A DNA stretch of 64,000 nucleotides from Mansonella perstans (Eukaryota; Nematoda; Chromadorea; Rhabditida; Onchocercidae), in contig JBAMDO010000575.1 in the NCBI GenBank assembly GCA_037074765.1, positions 62,001 through 126,000 on the forward strand. Reading direction: 5' to 3'. A program made the position numbers and the translations under genes. Shown piece by piece: positions 42,791-55,398 of the stretch (its first letter is position 1; the number at the start of each line of letters is the position of its first letter). Below the pieces are notes generated by a model. It did no database searches. It was not told where the DNA came from and saw only the letters and a list, made by a program, of their open reading frames with translations.

Positions 42791-45700
42791 TATATTCAAT
42801 ATTTCTTATTTGGATTGAATACCTCAACATGTATTTTTGTAAATAACGCAGTTTTTTTTGTGCCTTTATTATGTATGAATTATCTTCTTTAAATTTTAAT
42901 TCTTCATGTAGTTTTGTACAAATTCCAGTTTCCGAGTAAATTATCAGTACAAAATCTGAAAAGGCTTCTGATGTTTCCATTCTTTAAAATTTTTTAGCTC
43001 TGCGGAAACATCGAAGCTAATAATTGGGAAACATCGAAACTAATAATTGGCAATATTGTATTTAGCTAATTGTTATTTGGTTATTTTAGCACATTTGAAC
43101 ACAAAAATTAAAAAAAGGAAATCATGGTTCCAAGTCAAAATACAAAGTTACCTGAGAAAAGTGTCACACCTACATTTTTTGCAAAATTTATTCATGTATG
43201 AATTTCATCTTGCAATTGGCAAAATTTCGTTCCGATGAGTCATCCATACAGTTATATGCATTTCTTTTACTTAAACATACACCAAATTTGGTATCTTATT
43301 TCGTTAATTAACTAGAAATGCTCGGATGGAAAAAGAGTGTGTGAAATATTTGCAAAAAATCTCACAGCAATGATTTCAAAATTCCTCATTTCCTGCCATC
43401 TGTACTTAACACTAATTTTTTTAAGTTAAACAAAAGTTTACATCCTAGTAATTGGTCCAGTGCCGTGATGAAATTCGATATGTCAGGGTATTGTCATCTT
43501 ATTCATAAATAATTTTGAAATTACTTGGAAATCGTAAAATCTATGATCAATTTCCAAAATTCTTCCGCTGTCTTGGATGGGTTCTAAAAATTTTTTTTTG
43601 CTAAACTGCTTCATCAAGATATATAGTTCCATTTCAAGTTTGATTTTTGTTGAATTTTAGCCTATTGGAGGTTTTTTTCATGGTACACAGAAAGTTCAAA
43701 GTTTCAGGAAGTTCTATTCAAATTGTTGCTGCTCATCAAAATAGCCAAGAATAGACATTCTTTTAACAAAAAAGTTTGAAAAAAGAAAGTTGAAATAAAT
43801 TAAAGGGAAAGAAAGGAAGAAGTAATATTTAAATTTAGTTTTGCGCCATCAAACGAATCTCTTATTTCATGAAAAACGAAGAAAGAATGAATGAAAATTC
43901 TAAAGTTAATGATATATAAATTTTAAAGCTGAAGTGACAAGGAAAGTAAAGAATTAGTTCAAATCTGACTAAACTGTCACAACCATCGGTAACTATTTTT
44001 TATGTCCTCTTTTTTGTTGTAATCAAAATATCTTAAATTCATTCTCAGTTTTCTAAATAAAAAAAAAAAATGATTTGCCATTTCAAATATTTTCTCTAGC
44101 TTGATTATACATATTTCAGTTTAACTGCTTTGTAGACGGGAAATAGCAAATCCTAATCTGTTCGCTGAGAATACTGAAGTCACAGTATAATTCTGTTATA
44201 TGGCTTGTTGACATAAAATCTGAATAAGTAATAAATTCGACAGGATTTGGATATTTTAATTAAAACAGCTAAGTTTCGATATAATAATCGGTGGTGTATT
44301 ATCGATAATTTGATCTGAACCAAATCTTTTCCACCCTACCAAACCTCTGACCTTTTCCTATCGAAAATAGAAATGATCCATTGAATTCTCGCATGCTAAA
44401 ATGATGGGCAGGAACTCATCCCAATGAAGGTATTGAAAATTAGTTTCGTTTATTTTATAATCCCTTAACTCCCTTAATTTGAAAATATGCAAATTATAAA
44501 GTGAAGAAACAATTCTTTTTTGCTTACCTAAAAATTTACATTAGGCCTCTGAATTTCAGTATTTTTTTGAACATTTGCATATAATTGTTCATTTTTGCGT
44601 TTTTTTTTTTGATAGATTTTCTTCAGTCAAAAAAAAAATAAATGCGACAGCTATCCCTATTACCTTTCAATCCAGAAATTCCATGCAGATAGGTATTCCT
44701 TTTATCTTTCAGTCCAGAAATTCTATCCAGTATGCTTTCCCACTTTTTCCTCTAATTTTTCATGCGGTCATTTCTAGTTCATTGAAAATTTCTTCTTGAT
44801 ACACACGATCAGAAATCCAAAACACTTCAGAAATCTTGATATTTGGATTTTCCAAAAATTTCATGAGCTAGCCAATTTAACCATATCATAGATGTTGATA
44901 GTGACAAAGTTCAAGCGCATTTTACAATTAATTAAACTAGCTTTCATTTAAAAATTATCTAAGAAGTACATTAAAAAAATTAACTAAGAAATTAAATAAA
45001 AGTAAAATTTACTTGCAAACACATGACTTCATTATGCCAATAATTTTTGTTTAAAAAAATGGATCATGAAAATTTAAATTTCAAGTTTCGATTAGGTTGT
45101 TAATTTGATTTCTTGATAAAAATTATAATAATAATAAAAAGTGTTGCTGAAAATTGTTATAAAAATTAGAACAAAAAGTAAAAATTATTGTTGAAAAAAG
45201 AATTAAATGATGCATTCCGTCGTGGTGAAAATAAAACTGATACAATATTGCATTTCTATAGAGTTTTGCATTACTTATAATTTTTTGTATGCAAGGGAAA
45301 GTTAAATTAATTGATTGTGAAATAAATTCGAGCAGTTTTTTGAAGAGTTTATTAATTAATATTTGATAAGCTTGTCGAATTTACTTCAGGTACATATTGT
45401 GTGAACTGCTTCTTTATTAATTTTATTATCAAAAAGATTAAGTGAAGTTTATTTCTTTTAAAATTTTTACATTATGACAAATTAATTCATCCTCGTTTCG
45501 TTATCAATTGGTTAAATGAAAAATTTGTTGCTTTTAAATTTAAGTAATATCAAAATCCATCAACCGATTATTCTACTTGCTTTATGCGATTTCTATTTTT
45601 CCAACTTCTATCAATGATTGTTGCTGCGTCGCATTATACTTTTAAAATTTATGAATAACTGTTATTAAACTAAATCGAAGTTTCGTGATGACAATGATCA

Positions 45701-48100
45701 GATAGTGAACAGTAGCAAATTACAATTAACTTAGTACAAAATTTATTAGCCAAGTATGGAACTTATAATGACAAAGATAATATTTCCATTACAAAAAAAA
45801 ATTAAAATTTAATAAGTTTCATTTCTTGTTTCATTTGGACAATTAAAATTTAATGAGTTTCATTTCTTGTTTCAATTGCACTATTAATCAAAAATGTATC
45901 ATTTATTAGTGATTACAATTGTTTAAGTTACAAGTGAATTTATAAAAATTCTAATGACTGAAAATAATAGATTTTTTCATTCATCATATGTAAATTTCTC
46001 TATGCTTTAATATGCTGATAACAGTAATGACAATATGTTATCATTAGCTGCCATCAGCATTGTTACTATTTTCATTAGCCCCATAATCATCATCATCGCC
46101 GTACCGAGATTTCTACCAGGTGACATCACTTTTTCTTTCATCATTATAACAATCATTATAATCATTCTCGTCAGAAATGGTAGAAGATTACGAAAGAAAA
46201 CATGAACTTTTTTCTTGTTAATAGCGACATCTGTGATATTAACTTGAATTAGCACTCTCTATAGGATGTAATGTTTTTAAACACTATTTGAAAAATTCCA
46301 TTTCATTTATTAGCTATCATCTGGTTAATATAAACTTTGGAACAAGGATTAAAGTATCACAGATTCAGTAAAATAGAAAACAATTCCTCTTTAGATCATC
46401 AGATCGTAATTTTCATCGGTATGCATCAACAAATCTCATTTCCAAATCTTATTAAATTAATTTCATTTATTCGTTTCGCTCTCGCTGATTTAGGCCTGCA
46501 ACCATTACTTCAATTGACCTGAGTTATTTGAATATGTAACTCTTGCAAACTCCTGCAAAGTTTTATTTGTTGAAGCTTGCAACTTAGATATGTCTTTAAC
46601 TTTTTAGTATAATTTTGAACCATTTCATTTCCACTTAGTTTCTTTGATTTTACTCATTTTAAATTCAAAGTGCTAAGATATTCAAGGTGAGGGAACAAAT
46701 AAACAGATCAAATGGGATGAGAAATGCACTTTATCAGATTATTAAGACTATTATTAAGACGTATTTTAGAACAATTTTTACTTAGTACAAATTATTAGAA
46801 TATTTCATTTCTTAATAAATATTCATGATTTTCAAAATTCCTTTTTCTCACTCAAATTTCCTGCCAGAAACTCGTGGCTTGCAAAAGTTTTCACTTTCTT
46901 TTAATTTATCAACTAATAACCGGTTTTGCCATTTGAAGACGATGTTCAGTGAAAATGTTTGAGATAGGAATGATGATGATTGCAATATCTCAAAGACATT
47001 CAAAAGTGATGAACACATGAAAGCGACTTGTCCTCTTGAAATTGATAAATTATTGTTCATTTTAATTGGAATAATTATCTCTTTTTTTTGACCGAAGTTC
47101 AGATATATATTGCACAAATTTTTATTTGATAAAAAATGGCAGGCAATTAACTTTCTTTCAAACTTTTATCAATTCAAAATTGAATTGAAATTAAAACAAT
47201 CTTAAGTATTTCCAGAACTATGTTCAGTTGAACAGCTAAAGTTTACTGACCTCTTTGTTTCTATTTTGATTAATTTTGAAGGCATTAAGAGATGAAAAGT
47301 CAAAAAACAGAAATTTGCAGGAATTTCTTGGCTTATACAATATTATCAGAAAAAAACTGAAAGCAACTGACCTTATTGTATAGTTTGATCTTTGAATTGA
47401 GAAATATTACACAGCACAAGTAATGACTATTTAAAACGGCAATTGTTGAAACTTACGGACTTGCTCACCTGAAACGAGAAATAAAGAATTCAGTGAGGTT
47501 TATCTATTCAACTCGACATAATTCCAGGAACATTTCAGGTTGTTTTTCTTCAAGATAGATGAATTCATGATACATTAATAGAATCATATCTTGCATGAAT
47601 AAAGGTTGGATATAGTCATCATTGAAATTTATATGTAACCGTATTTCTACTAAATCATTTAAATTTATTATCGCTCATTCTTGGAAGTATCATAAAGCTA
47701 AAAGTGTCACATAAGTGCATAACACACTGTGCGACAATAGCTGTAATTGACAAATCTTTGAATATCGAAAATATTTCAAATATCTCTTCTACAAAATTTA
47801 ATTCAAATTGTGCTTCATCGCGACAATCTATCGTGACAGTTTAATTTAGCCTAGTCTAATCTAGTGTACGACTAGCCTAGTCCAATCTACGACAGTCTAT
47901 CGCGATAGTCTAGCTTACTGCACATGACACAATGTGATCATCGAAATCCAGATAACCTAAAGATATGCGTGAAGTGTGTTTATATTATTTATATTTGATG
48001 GCATTTATCAGCAATTACAAATTCGAAGCCAGTTTCTGTAAATTTTGTTTACTGTCATGATTGATGATATTGATGATGTGTTACATTGTGTTTTTGTATA
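42791..48100. other. gene-poor AT-rich region
   Basis: No gene is supported over more than 5 kb. Minor features: a near-duplicated phrase TCCAGAAATTC at about 44672 and 44712, and repeated TTTCATTTCTTGTTTCA phrases near 45820-45875. Short tandem text of the type CTAGCCTAGTC/GACAGTCTATCG lies at 47825-47915. A minus-strand acidic reading (DDDDYGANENSNNADG, then stop) near 46030-46090 could be a stray exon but lacks support. Confidence 0.4.
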
Positions 48101-48114
48101 GATAGGATCACGTA

Positions 48115-48240
48115 TATCATCATCCTACAATCGATCATTAGATTTACCACGGGAAATGTACAGATATGAGATATTATGATTGACCTATGATTGACCATTA
48201 GACTTACCGCGGGAAATGTACAGGTCTGGGATATTGTTCA
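48115..48240. repeat. 60-bp direct repeat, 2 copies
   Basis: GATCATTAGATTTACCACGG, then GAAATGTACAGATATGAGAT and ATT recurs with few changes about 64 bp later. Confidence 0.85.
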
Positions 48241-48479
48241 AATATAAGTAGGAATGGAGGGAGAGGAGGGAATTAATGCTTGTTTGTTACAATTTGAGGA
48301 TTGAAGAAGAGGGAAAGAATAGAGGAAGAAACTGGAGTGGGACCATTTTGCCTGGAGATGAGCTATATGATGAGCCTGAAGATCTTTTATGACTACTAGG
48401 AAGTTGCAACAGAGCTTTACGGCGCAATTCTCAGATCGATGAGAATGGATGATGATGGTTGGTGAATCGGGAACTTGTC

Positions 48480-49075
48480 GAGATGATGATAATGAGGTGC
48501 TATAAGGGAGGGTAAGGGAAAGGAAGGGAAGGGTTTTTCTTCTGGTATCTCAATTGGCTCTGACATATTCCTGGGCTAATGATGCTCTTTGGCTCCAATA
48601 ACAACAAACGATCGGATAGGAGAGGGGAGGGGAGTGGAAAGAGGTGAAGATAATATGTAGGATGAATGAATGTTTTTCCTTTTGCCTTTCCTTCCTTCCC
48701 ATCCTTCTTCTTCCAGCTATTTCATTCATTCATCTCCCAAATCAACCAACCAACCAACCAACCAATCATCTATCTCCTGCCTATTCTATTTTCCAGGTTT
48801 CAACCCCAATATCATTATCTAAACAGGATTGTGAAGAAAGATAAATGTGAAAGTGAGAGAAAATGAAGAGGAAAAGGAAGCGTGGGTGGAAGAGGTGGAG
48901 GAAATTGCTCGGAGAAGTTATGGAGGGATCAGATGGCCTGAAGAGAAATACTGGATGAATGAATAACTGGGGGGAGGGGGAGAAGGGGAGGGGGAGGGAG
49001 TAGTTTAAGTAGATGAATGAGTTAGTTAATGGTACGCGGGGGGGGAGGGGGGCGGGGGTATATGTCTGGCTAATA
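48480..49075 (+). other. purine/G-rich island with quadruplex-prone runs
   Basis: The plus strand is strongly G/A-rich: GGGAGGGTAAGGGAAAGGAA near 48506, GGGGGGAGGGGGAGAAGGGG near 48969, and a G8-A-G6-C-G5 run at about 49038-49058. This is very unlike the surrounding AT-rich DNA. An (AACC)n run lies at 48743-48765. Pyrimidine-strand open frames rich in Pro/Ser/Leu here are composition artefacts. Confidence 0.8.
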
Positions 49076-49289
49076 GAATTTGCAGGTGTGAAGCTATACA
49101 AACATTTGTCGGAGGGGTTGGTTGCTTTTGCCTTGCAATCCCTCTTTGTTGTCTGCCGTTCAGGGCAAAGGAGGTTGCAATGAAATGGCCCCGCGGGTTT
49201 GTCCCCCATACTGTCACCCTTACCCTAACCTCTTTCCATTGTTCAACTAGAGAGAGCACACTTCTATTTATCTAAATGTATTTATGTGT

Positions 49290-49440
49290 GAGTGCATATG
49301 TATGTGTATATATATATATATATCTGTGTGTGTATATATATATATATGTGTATGTGTGTGTGTGTGTGTGTATGTGTGTGTGTATGTGTGTGTGTATGTG
49401 TGTGTGTATGTGTGTGTGTATGTGTATGTATGTGTATGCG
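49290..49440. repeat. (TA)n and (TG)n microsatellite
   Basis: (TA)7-type runs near 49308-49322 and 49334-49346 are followed by TGTG/TATG runs to about 49437. Cys/Val/Tyr and Thr/His open frames across it are artefacts. Confidence 0.95.
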
Positions 49441-49599
49441 TAGATGGACGAATGTGTTGCTTGGCACCCCGTCCCGTCCGATGTTCAAAAGGGTGGTGGT
49501 TAGATGGGATAGGTGAAAAGGAGGTGGTTAGTGTGATGGCTGGTTGCTTTAACCTCCCCTATTTTCCCCGCCTACGTACATGTTGTTTTTAAATTGCAT

Positions 49600-51600
49600 A
49601 CTAGTATCACCTATCACTTTCTATTCCCCTCCCCTCCCACTATAGGAAGGATATTTTCTAGGAGATGTAATGTTAGGCAGCAATTGTTAAGGCTTTATTT
49701 CAGGCTTTAAGACTGTTTTCATCAGGGTAATAATATGTTGTCATTTGTATGGCTAACTTTAACTGTGTAAAATTTTAATATCATTTGATATATGGCCACG
49801 GTAATATTCCTTCTGCTTAGTGCTATTCACTAATCCTCATTCTAAATTTTAACAAATAATTTTTATCAAATTTAAATGTAAATAAAAATTTATCTCTAAA
49901 ATAAAATTTTTATAAATTTGATAAAAAATGAAATTATATATGAATGGATAGAAAATATGAATTGTTCGTCAATTGATTGAATTTATTTTTTATTCCTAAA
50001 TTACAGGTAAAGAATTCACTAATGAATTAATGAGGTAATTGATATGGCTTGTAAATATTATAACTGTTAAATAAGTAATATTAGAAGTAACAAAAGTTAT
50101 CATGCATTACCATACAGTGCTTCTTCTTCTTCTATCAGAAAGCAAACATCGCGGAAAATAGCAGTTATATCGAGATTTCCATTCAGTAAAACACCTCGCT
50201 TTATTTTGATTTACTGTTTTATATGTTTCATTTTGTTGTGAGATTAACGAATCACGGAACCCTCTCTTATCTGTTGTATAATAAAATTATCCAAGATCAG
50301 ATAAAATAAAGCACTGATAAATTCATTAGCAGAAATTAAAAATGCTAGGCTATTTTTTGGGTTGTCATTTTAGCCCTTTTTCCATTTCATTTCCCTTCTT
50401 CTTGCATAATTTTGTGCTTTTTCTTAGCATAAATTCGACAATAAAATATGAGCTTCTTATCAGTTTAATAATGAAAAAGTTCCGTCACATATCTTAACAC
50501 ATATAATACGGTAGAATTTATGAAATCAAAATTGATTTAATTATTTCAGTTTGATTGTAATACGAATTTATGATGTATTCATTGTTTGGTAATGTTATTT
50601 ACACTATTGGCAACATCGGCGCATTATAATTAAAAAAAGCAATGCAAAAGTTTCGAATTAGTCTTATTGAGGATAATAGTTGGAATTAGATGAGTATTGT
50701 CAATTGTCGAAACTTGACGTAACATTGATATGATTCATCAATATGTATCTAATTGAAGTTGTATTTTCGCGTTACAAAGCAATATTATATGGTGAATTCA
50801 GGCTAATCTTTAAATACTCATAAGGAAGTAGGAGAAAGATCAGTTTGAAGTTATTATGGCGTACATTTTTCAATTAATGAATCTTTTTTTTGGTTGAAGA
50901 TTTGTTGGATGAGATTCTTCTGTAGCCTCAAGATTTTCCTGTCCCCTCGAGATTCTCCTGTCCCTTCATTTACTTACCATTGCACAAATGGAAGTTCAAA
51001 GATAAGCATTCCTTTTTGATAAGATTAGGAAGATAAAAACAATAATATCTTTGAATAATTTTAAATAATAAGTAAATATTAATTTTTTCGTTAATATAAG
51101 AATATATTCATTCATGTGCTTGTACAATAGTACAGTATGTTATTAGAACAATAAAAGAGTTACGCGGTAATTTAGACACTTTTTTTTTATTCTTGTACAT
51201 TATATTGCTTTTTGTTGTTTTAAGCTTGTGCATATTTTCCTTACTGATATATTCAGTTCTGTGGATTTATCAATTTCTTAAAATTATTTCATTTTTGCAA
51301 TTTTTTGAATAAAGTTATTCATTTTGCTCGGATATTTCACTTTAAGTGATTTTACTTCATGATAGAGAATATAAATGTAGCTAAAGTAAAGTTAAAAACT
51401 AAAAAATGAAATCAAGGAAATCAAGGTTATAAATAGGTTTGTTATTCTGGCACTTAACTTTTTTGAGCTATCTGGTCTATTAATTATCATTCTGCTGAAG
51501 GACTGTTATTTAATTTAACTTTTCAGATAAGAAGACGTAGATCAATGCTTAACTGGAATGTCAAATTGTCAAGATGGCCGAACTGCCTCTCTAATCCGAT
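49600..51600. other. AT-rich intergenic region
   Basis: No gene recognised. A small CCTCAAGATTTTCCTGTCCC/CCTCGAGATTCTCCTGTCCC repeat lies at about 50932-50970. Confidence 0.4.
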
Positions 51601-51625
51601 CTCTCTTTGAAGTATCATTGTAAAT

Positions 51626-51770
51626 CAATTTTCATCCTTTTTATCACTTTGTTGTTCTAATCTCAATTTTTGTGCAAATTGGACAATGGCATATTTGAGA
51701 TTTCTTCCGTCATATAGACGAGATAGGCCTGCAATTACATCATAGTTGCTATTCCGGTTCGAATGAATCA
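51626..51770 (-). CDS. possible small gene or terminal exon, unknown
   Basis: The minus-strand frame reads MIHSNRNSNYDVIAGLSRLY, then DGRNLKYAIVQFAQKLRLEQ and QSDKKDEN before a stop. Its codon use and composition look more coding-like than its surroundings, and the ATG follows a CGTTATAG acceptor-like site by one base, which would suit either a trans-spliced mini-gene or a last exon. No family is recognised, no partner exon was found nearby, and chance is not excluded. Confidence 0.25.
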
Positions 51771-51810
51771 TGCTATAACGATTTGAAATTATCCTCGAAA
51801 GAAATTTCAA

Positions 51811-52877
51811 GACATATTATGTTGCATCTATTACAAAAAAGATCAGGGTTTTTTAGATATGAGGGGGAAAGGAGGAGAGCAGGGTTAAATTTGATTTGTG
51901 TTTTTCTCTGCTAATACTACAATAGTAAATTTTGAATGCTGATGGAATTTTCTTCTTTGATCCTTCCCAGATCAACTTTAAAGGTAAATTATATTTCTAC
52001 TTGACTGTTGTTCTCAAAATCCCTTTAGATGACTATTTTGTCCACTTTAAATGTGACTTCGTTGTTGATTATCCCTTTTCATATTTTCCTATCCTAGAAT
52101 ACCCATTAAAATTTAATTTTCAACACTTCAAAATAAGTTATAATTTTTGCTTTTAAGAAATTTCATATAGATCTCTTTGTAACTAAAAGATGGATAATTG
52201 TTAACCAAAAAACAAATCTTTTGATCTTTCTTTTTCCTTTTCCCTTTCTAAGCTCTACTATGATTTCATACTGGAAACTTTTAAAATAGTTAATGTGAAA
52301 TCGAAAATTTTTTTTGTAAGAATTGATGGAATTACCATTTTCTGAGCTATTAAATTATTTCCAATATCAGACGTCACTTCACATCATGTTTTATAAATTA
52401 AGCAGCAAACCGAAGAATACTAAGGTAACCCTGATAAAAACTGTTGAATAACCCTTGAAGTGAATCTCTCTGGCTGATTTTTCCAAATTGCTTCAATTAT
52501 AGGGTGGAGAAGAGAAGCGACACTTAGGTCATTCCACCCCTTCATTTATACATTCACCGTAAATCATTACCAAATATACATTGAAGATTTTGGGGTTAAT
52601 AGTCCTCTATCTTAATCTTTTCAGGCTATATATACCCAGTTGTTAAAGAACATCCATATTATTGAGACATAATTTTGCATTGGAATTATATATAATTAAT
52701 AAGTTTTTTAAATTAATAAATCAAATCTAAGCAACAAATAATTAGATACTAAAAAATTTATTTTGCTTCTTTAATATTATCGGGCAATATTTTGATCATG
52801 CTTCTATTTGCTACGTCTATCTCTTTGAAATTTCTATTTTAATTGTTTTTAATGATGAAAAGTTTTTAGAAGTAATC
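51811..52877. other. 5' flank of the BED-finger gene
   Basis: AT-rich with no exon recognised. AGTTTTTTAG at about 52860 gives an acceptor-like site shortly before the BED-gene ATG. Confidence 0.4.
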
Positions 52878-55398
52878 ATGCTGGAAAATTGCAACGAAGT
52901 TCTTCCTAACAGTACAGATGTCTTTCATCCTAAAGATTGCTTAAACTCAGACAAGAATAATGGGAACAGTAATACTGACAGTTCTGTCACAAATTGCAAC
53001 AATTTGTCATCGACGAAAATTTTTAATCTTCCTACATCATGTCCAACGATATATATCGATGAGGAGAAAAAAGTTGATGGTGGGAATAATATACTGAGTT
53101 TAAGTAACATTGGTGAGTATTCGGTGGAGATGTTGGCGCGATTGACCTCTTCAACTATGACAATTTTCAAAAATCATCGTTCTAATAATGTGAAGAATGG
53201 TGCAACAAAGAAGCGGAAATCGCAGAAATTCAAGCCGTCAAGTGTATGGAATCATTTTTCCCGGTTATCTGACGGTAACGTACATTGCACCCATTGCGGA
53301 AAGATTCTGAAACGAAAGGATAGCTCAACGAAAACGATGTGGGGTCATTTGCGAGCTATACATTTCAAAGGTGAAGATTGGACTGTCTTACAACAAGCTC
53401 TTCGAGATCGCAATCGACCTGAGATGAATCGGATAGAGATGCAGTGTGTAGATGAATTGGATTCGAATGGGATTATCACAACTCAAAATTGGCTTGAACA
53501 ACGGGTCGGTATCCTATGTGATAATAAACCGCAAGAAGCGCAATCGACTACAGAAATGATTGGACAATTGAACGATTCATCAACAGATTCTTCCCCTTGG
53601 GTTAGGATTTCTTAAAGTCCTTCAAATTTTTTTCTTTCTCTCTCTTTTTTAGTTATTTTGAATTCTAAAAATTTTTCTTGAGAAAAAAGGCAAAGCAATT
53701 TCAGACGCCAATGCAATCGTACATTAGGCGTAATCGTTCATCAACGTTGGCTTCAAATGACTGTACAACAAATTTAAAAACTATTGATCACAATACAATC
53801 AATAATTGTACTTATAATGGTGATGGTTTGAATGCAGCTCTTTCGGCATTTGCACAATTAAATCGCAACACTGAAGAGGTATCGTTATTATGTTTCCTCT
53901 TTATCTATGAACGTGAATTTATTAGTGCTTTTTTTTTACAAGTTAAATTTGAAAATTTTCAATTTCGTGATAAATATTTTATTAAAATTCAAAATATCCT
54001 CTTTAAAATATTTACACCTCCATATATGCTTTCAGAAATCATTTAACTTTTTGTCGTCTATTCCACATACATCTGAAATAATCAATATAACTGCCGGTTA
54101 TAATGATCATCGTTGTTTAGCACTTAATGGAAAGTTGGAAGAGGTATAATTTTTTTTTATAAATGAACAAATACTCTCAATTCAGTGCTTTGAGAGAATG
54201 AATCTAAGCAATTATTTTAATTTATGTATTGAGATTATTTTAGATAATGAATTATTTTAAGAAAAAATTGATTAGTTTAGTTGAGTTTCAGAATAATAAT
54301 GGCGGATACAATAATGCTGATGTATCTGCAACAGCATTGAATGTTTCAAACTGTTTGTTATCATCTGTTCAAAATCGTTTAAATGCTGCTGATCAGTCTG
54401 TTTCATCTATCAATTCATCGCTATCCCATCTGTTAGAATCGTATGTTTTAATTTTTAGCATACTGCAATATTCAATTTGATTTTCAATTCCAGAAATATT
54501 CTAACCCATTAATTTGATGTCCATTTCTTTCATTTATTTATTTCGAGCATAGCTTATGGTAGATTTGATGTACAGTAGGATGTCATGCCTAATGCCCAAA
54601 TAGATTTTACTACTACATTTAGTTTTACTATCCCAACTAATATTATTTTAATTTAATTACAATGAGTTTTTAGTATGGACCTGTAAACGAGCGATATAAC
54701 AATAGTGAAGGAAAATTTTTAGGATTTAAAATGATGAGTAAAAACGTGTAACTCCATTAATCTATAAATACAACTGTACTTTTTTTTGTTAAAGACTAAT
54801 ATTTAGATATCTTTTACAAAAGATTCTTTTCCATTAATTGGTTTAATTAAGATTCTCAATATTTGATCCTGATTCGATGGCAATATTTATGCGGACAGCT
54901 ACTGATTTAGACTGTACATTATCTTTTCGTTGTCGTAATAATCAACCACAATTATCTTTTGAATCAAATTATACTACTGCCAACAGATTAAGGTAATATA
55001 TTTCTTGTTCTTTTCAATCATCATTTTGCAATGATTAGGGCTCTTATCAGTTCAGCTCAAGTGATCAGTAATTTTATTCATTTCTGTGTTAATAAATTTT
55101 AAATCAAAAAAAAATTTTCATTGTAATGGAGTTCTGTTAAACTTGCATTCTTTGATGAATTTCATCGCAAATATGAATATAAATCATTTTGCTTCACTGT
55201 TGTACTAATAGTGACGATGATTATGATAACAAACAAGACATTTTTTAGAATAGAATTATGCATGACTGAAATAGACGATGAAGTGCACATTGTGGTGCAA
55301 TCTGATGGAACAGAACTTGATAGGGAATCTTGGAAAAAAACTGATAAAGCACAATTCATATGGGCAATTCGTGGGAAATGTCAGAAAATTCTGACACC
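52878..55398 (+). CDS. BED-type zinc-finger protein (3' end uncertain)
   Basis: Exons: 52878-53600, 53705-53878, 54036-54143, 54292-54440, 54852-54992 and 55250-55398, joined in frame (about 480 residues read). The N-terminus is Asn/Ser-rich and followed by basic KKRKSQKFK. A BED finger covers about residues 119-163 (PSSVWNHFSRLSDGNVHCTH, then CGKILKRKDSS, MWGHLRAIH) with likely zinc ligands Cys137, Cys140, His157 and His162. BED fingers bind DNA in transcription factors and in proteins derived from hAT transposases. No hAT dimerisation text was seen. The C-terminal part (FDPDSMAIFMRTATDLDCTL, ESWKKTDKAQFIWAIRGKCQ) is unrecognised but clearly coding. The exon ending at 55398 has a GTAAGT donor. 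A candidate last exon at 56129-56141 (after GTTTGCAG) would add PGEK and a stop, but this is weak. Confidence 0.85.

Noticed and set aside
46007..46255. 82-codon Met-rich minus-strand frame and an acidic alternative reading
   Set aside because: No partner exons, low-complexity ATG/ATT repeats, and no family; kept only as a remark in the region entry.
48781..49259. Pro/Ser-rich minus-strand frames
   Set aside because: They arise from the purine-rich strand of the G-rich island; no homology.
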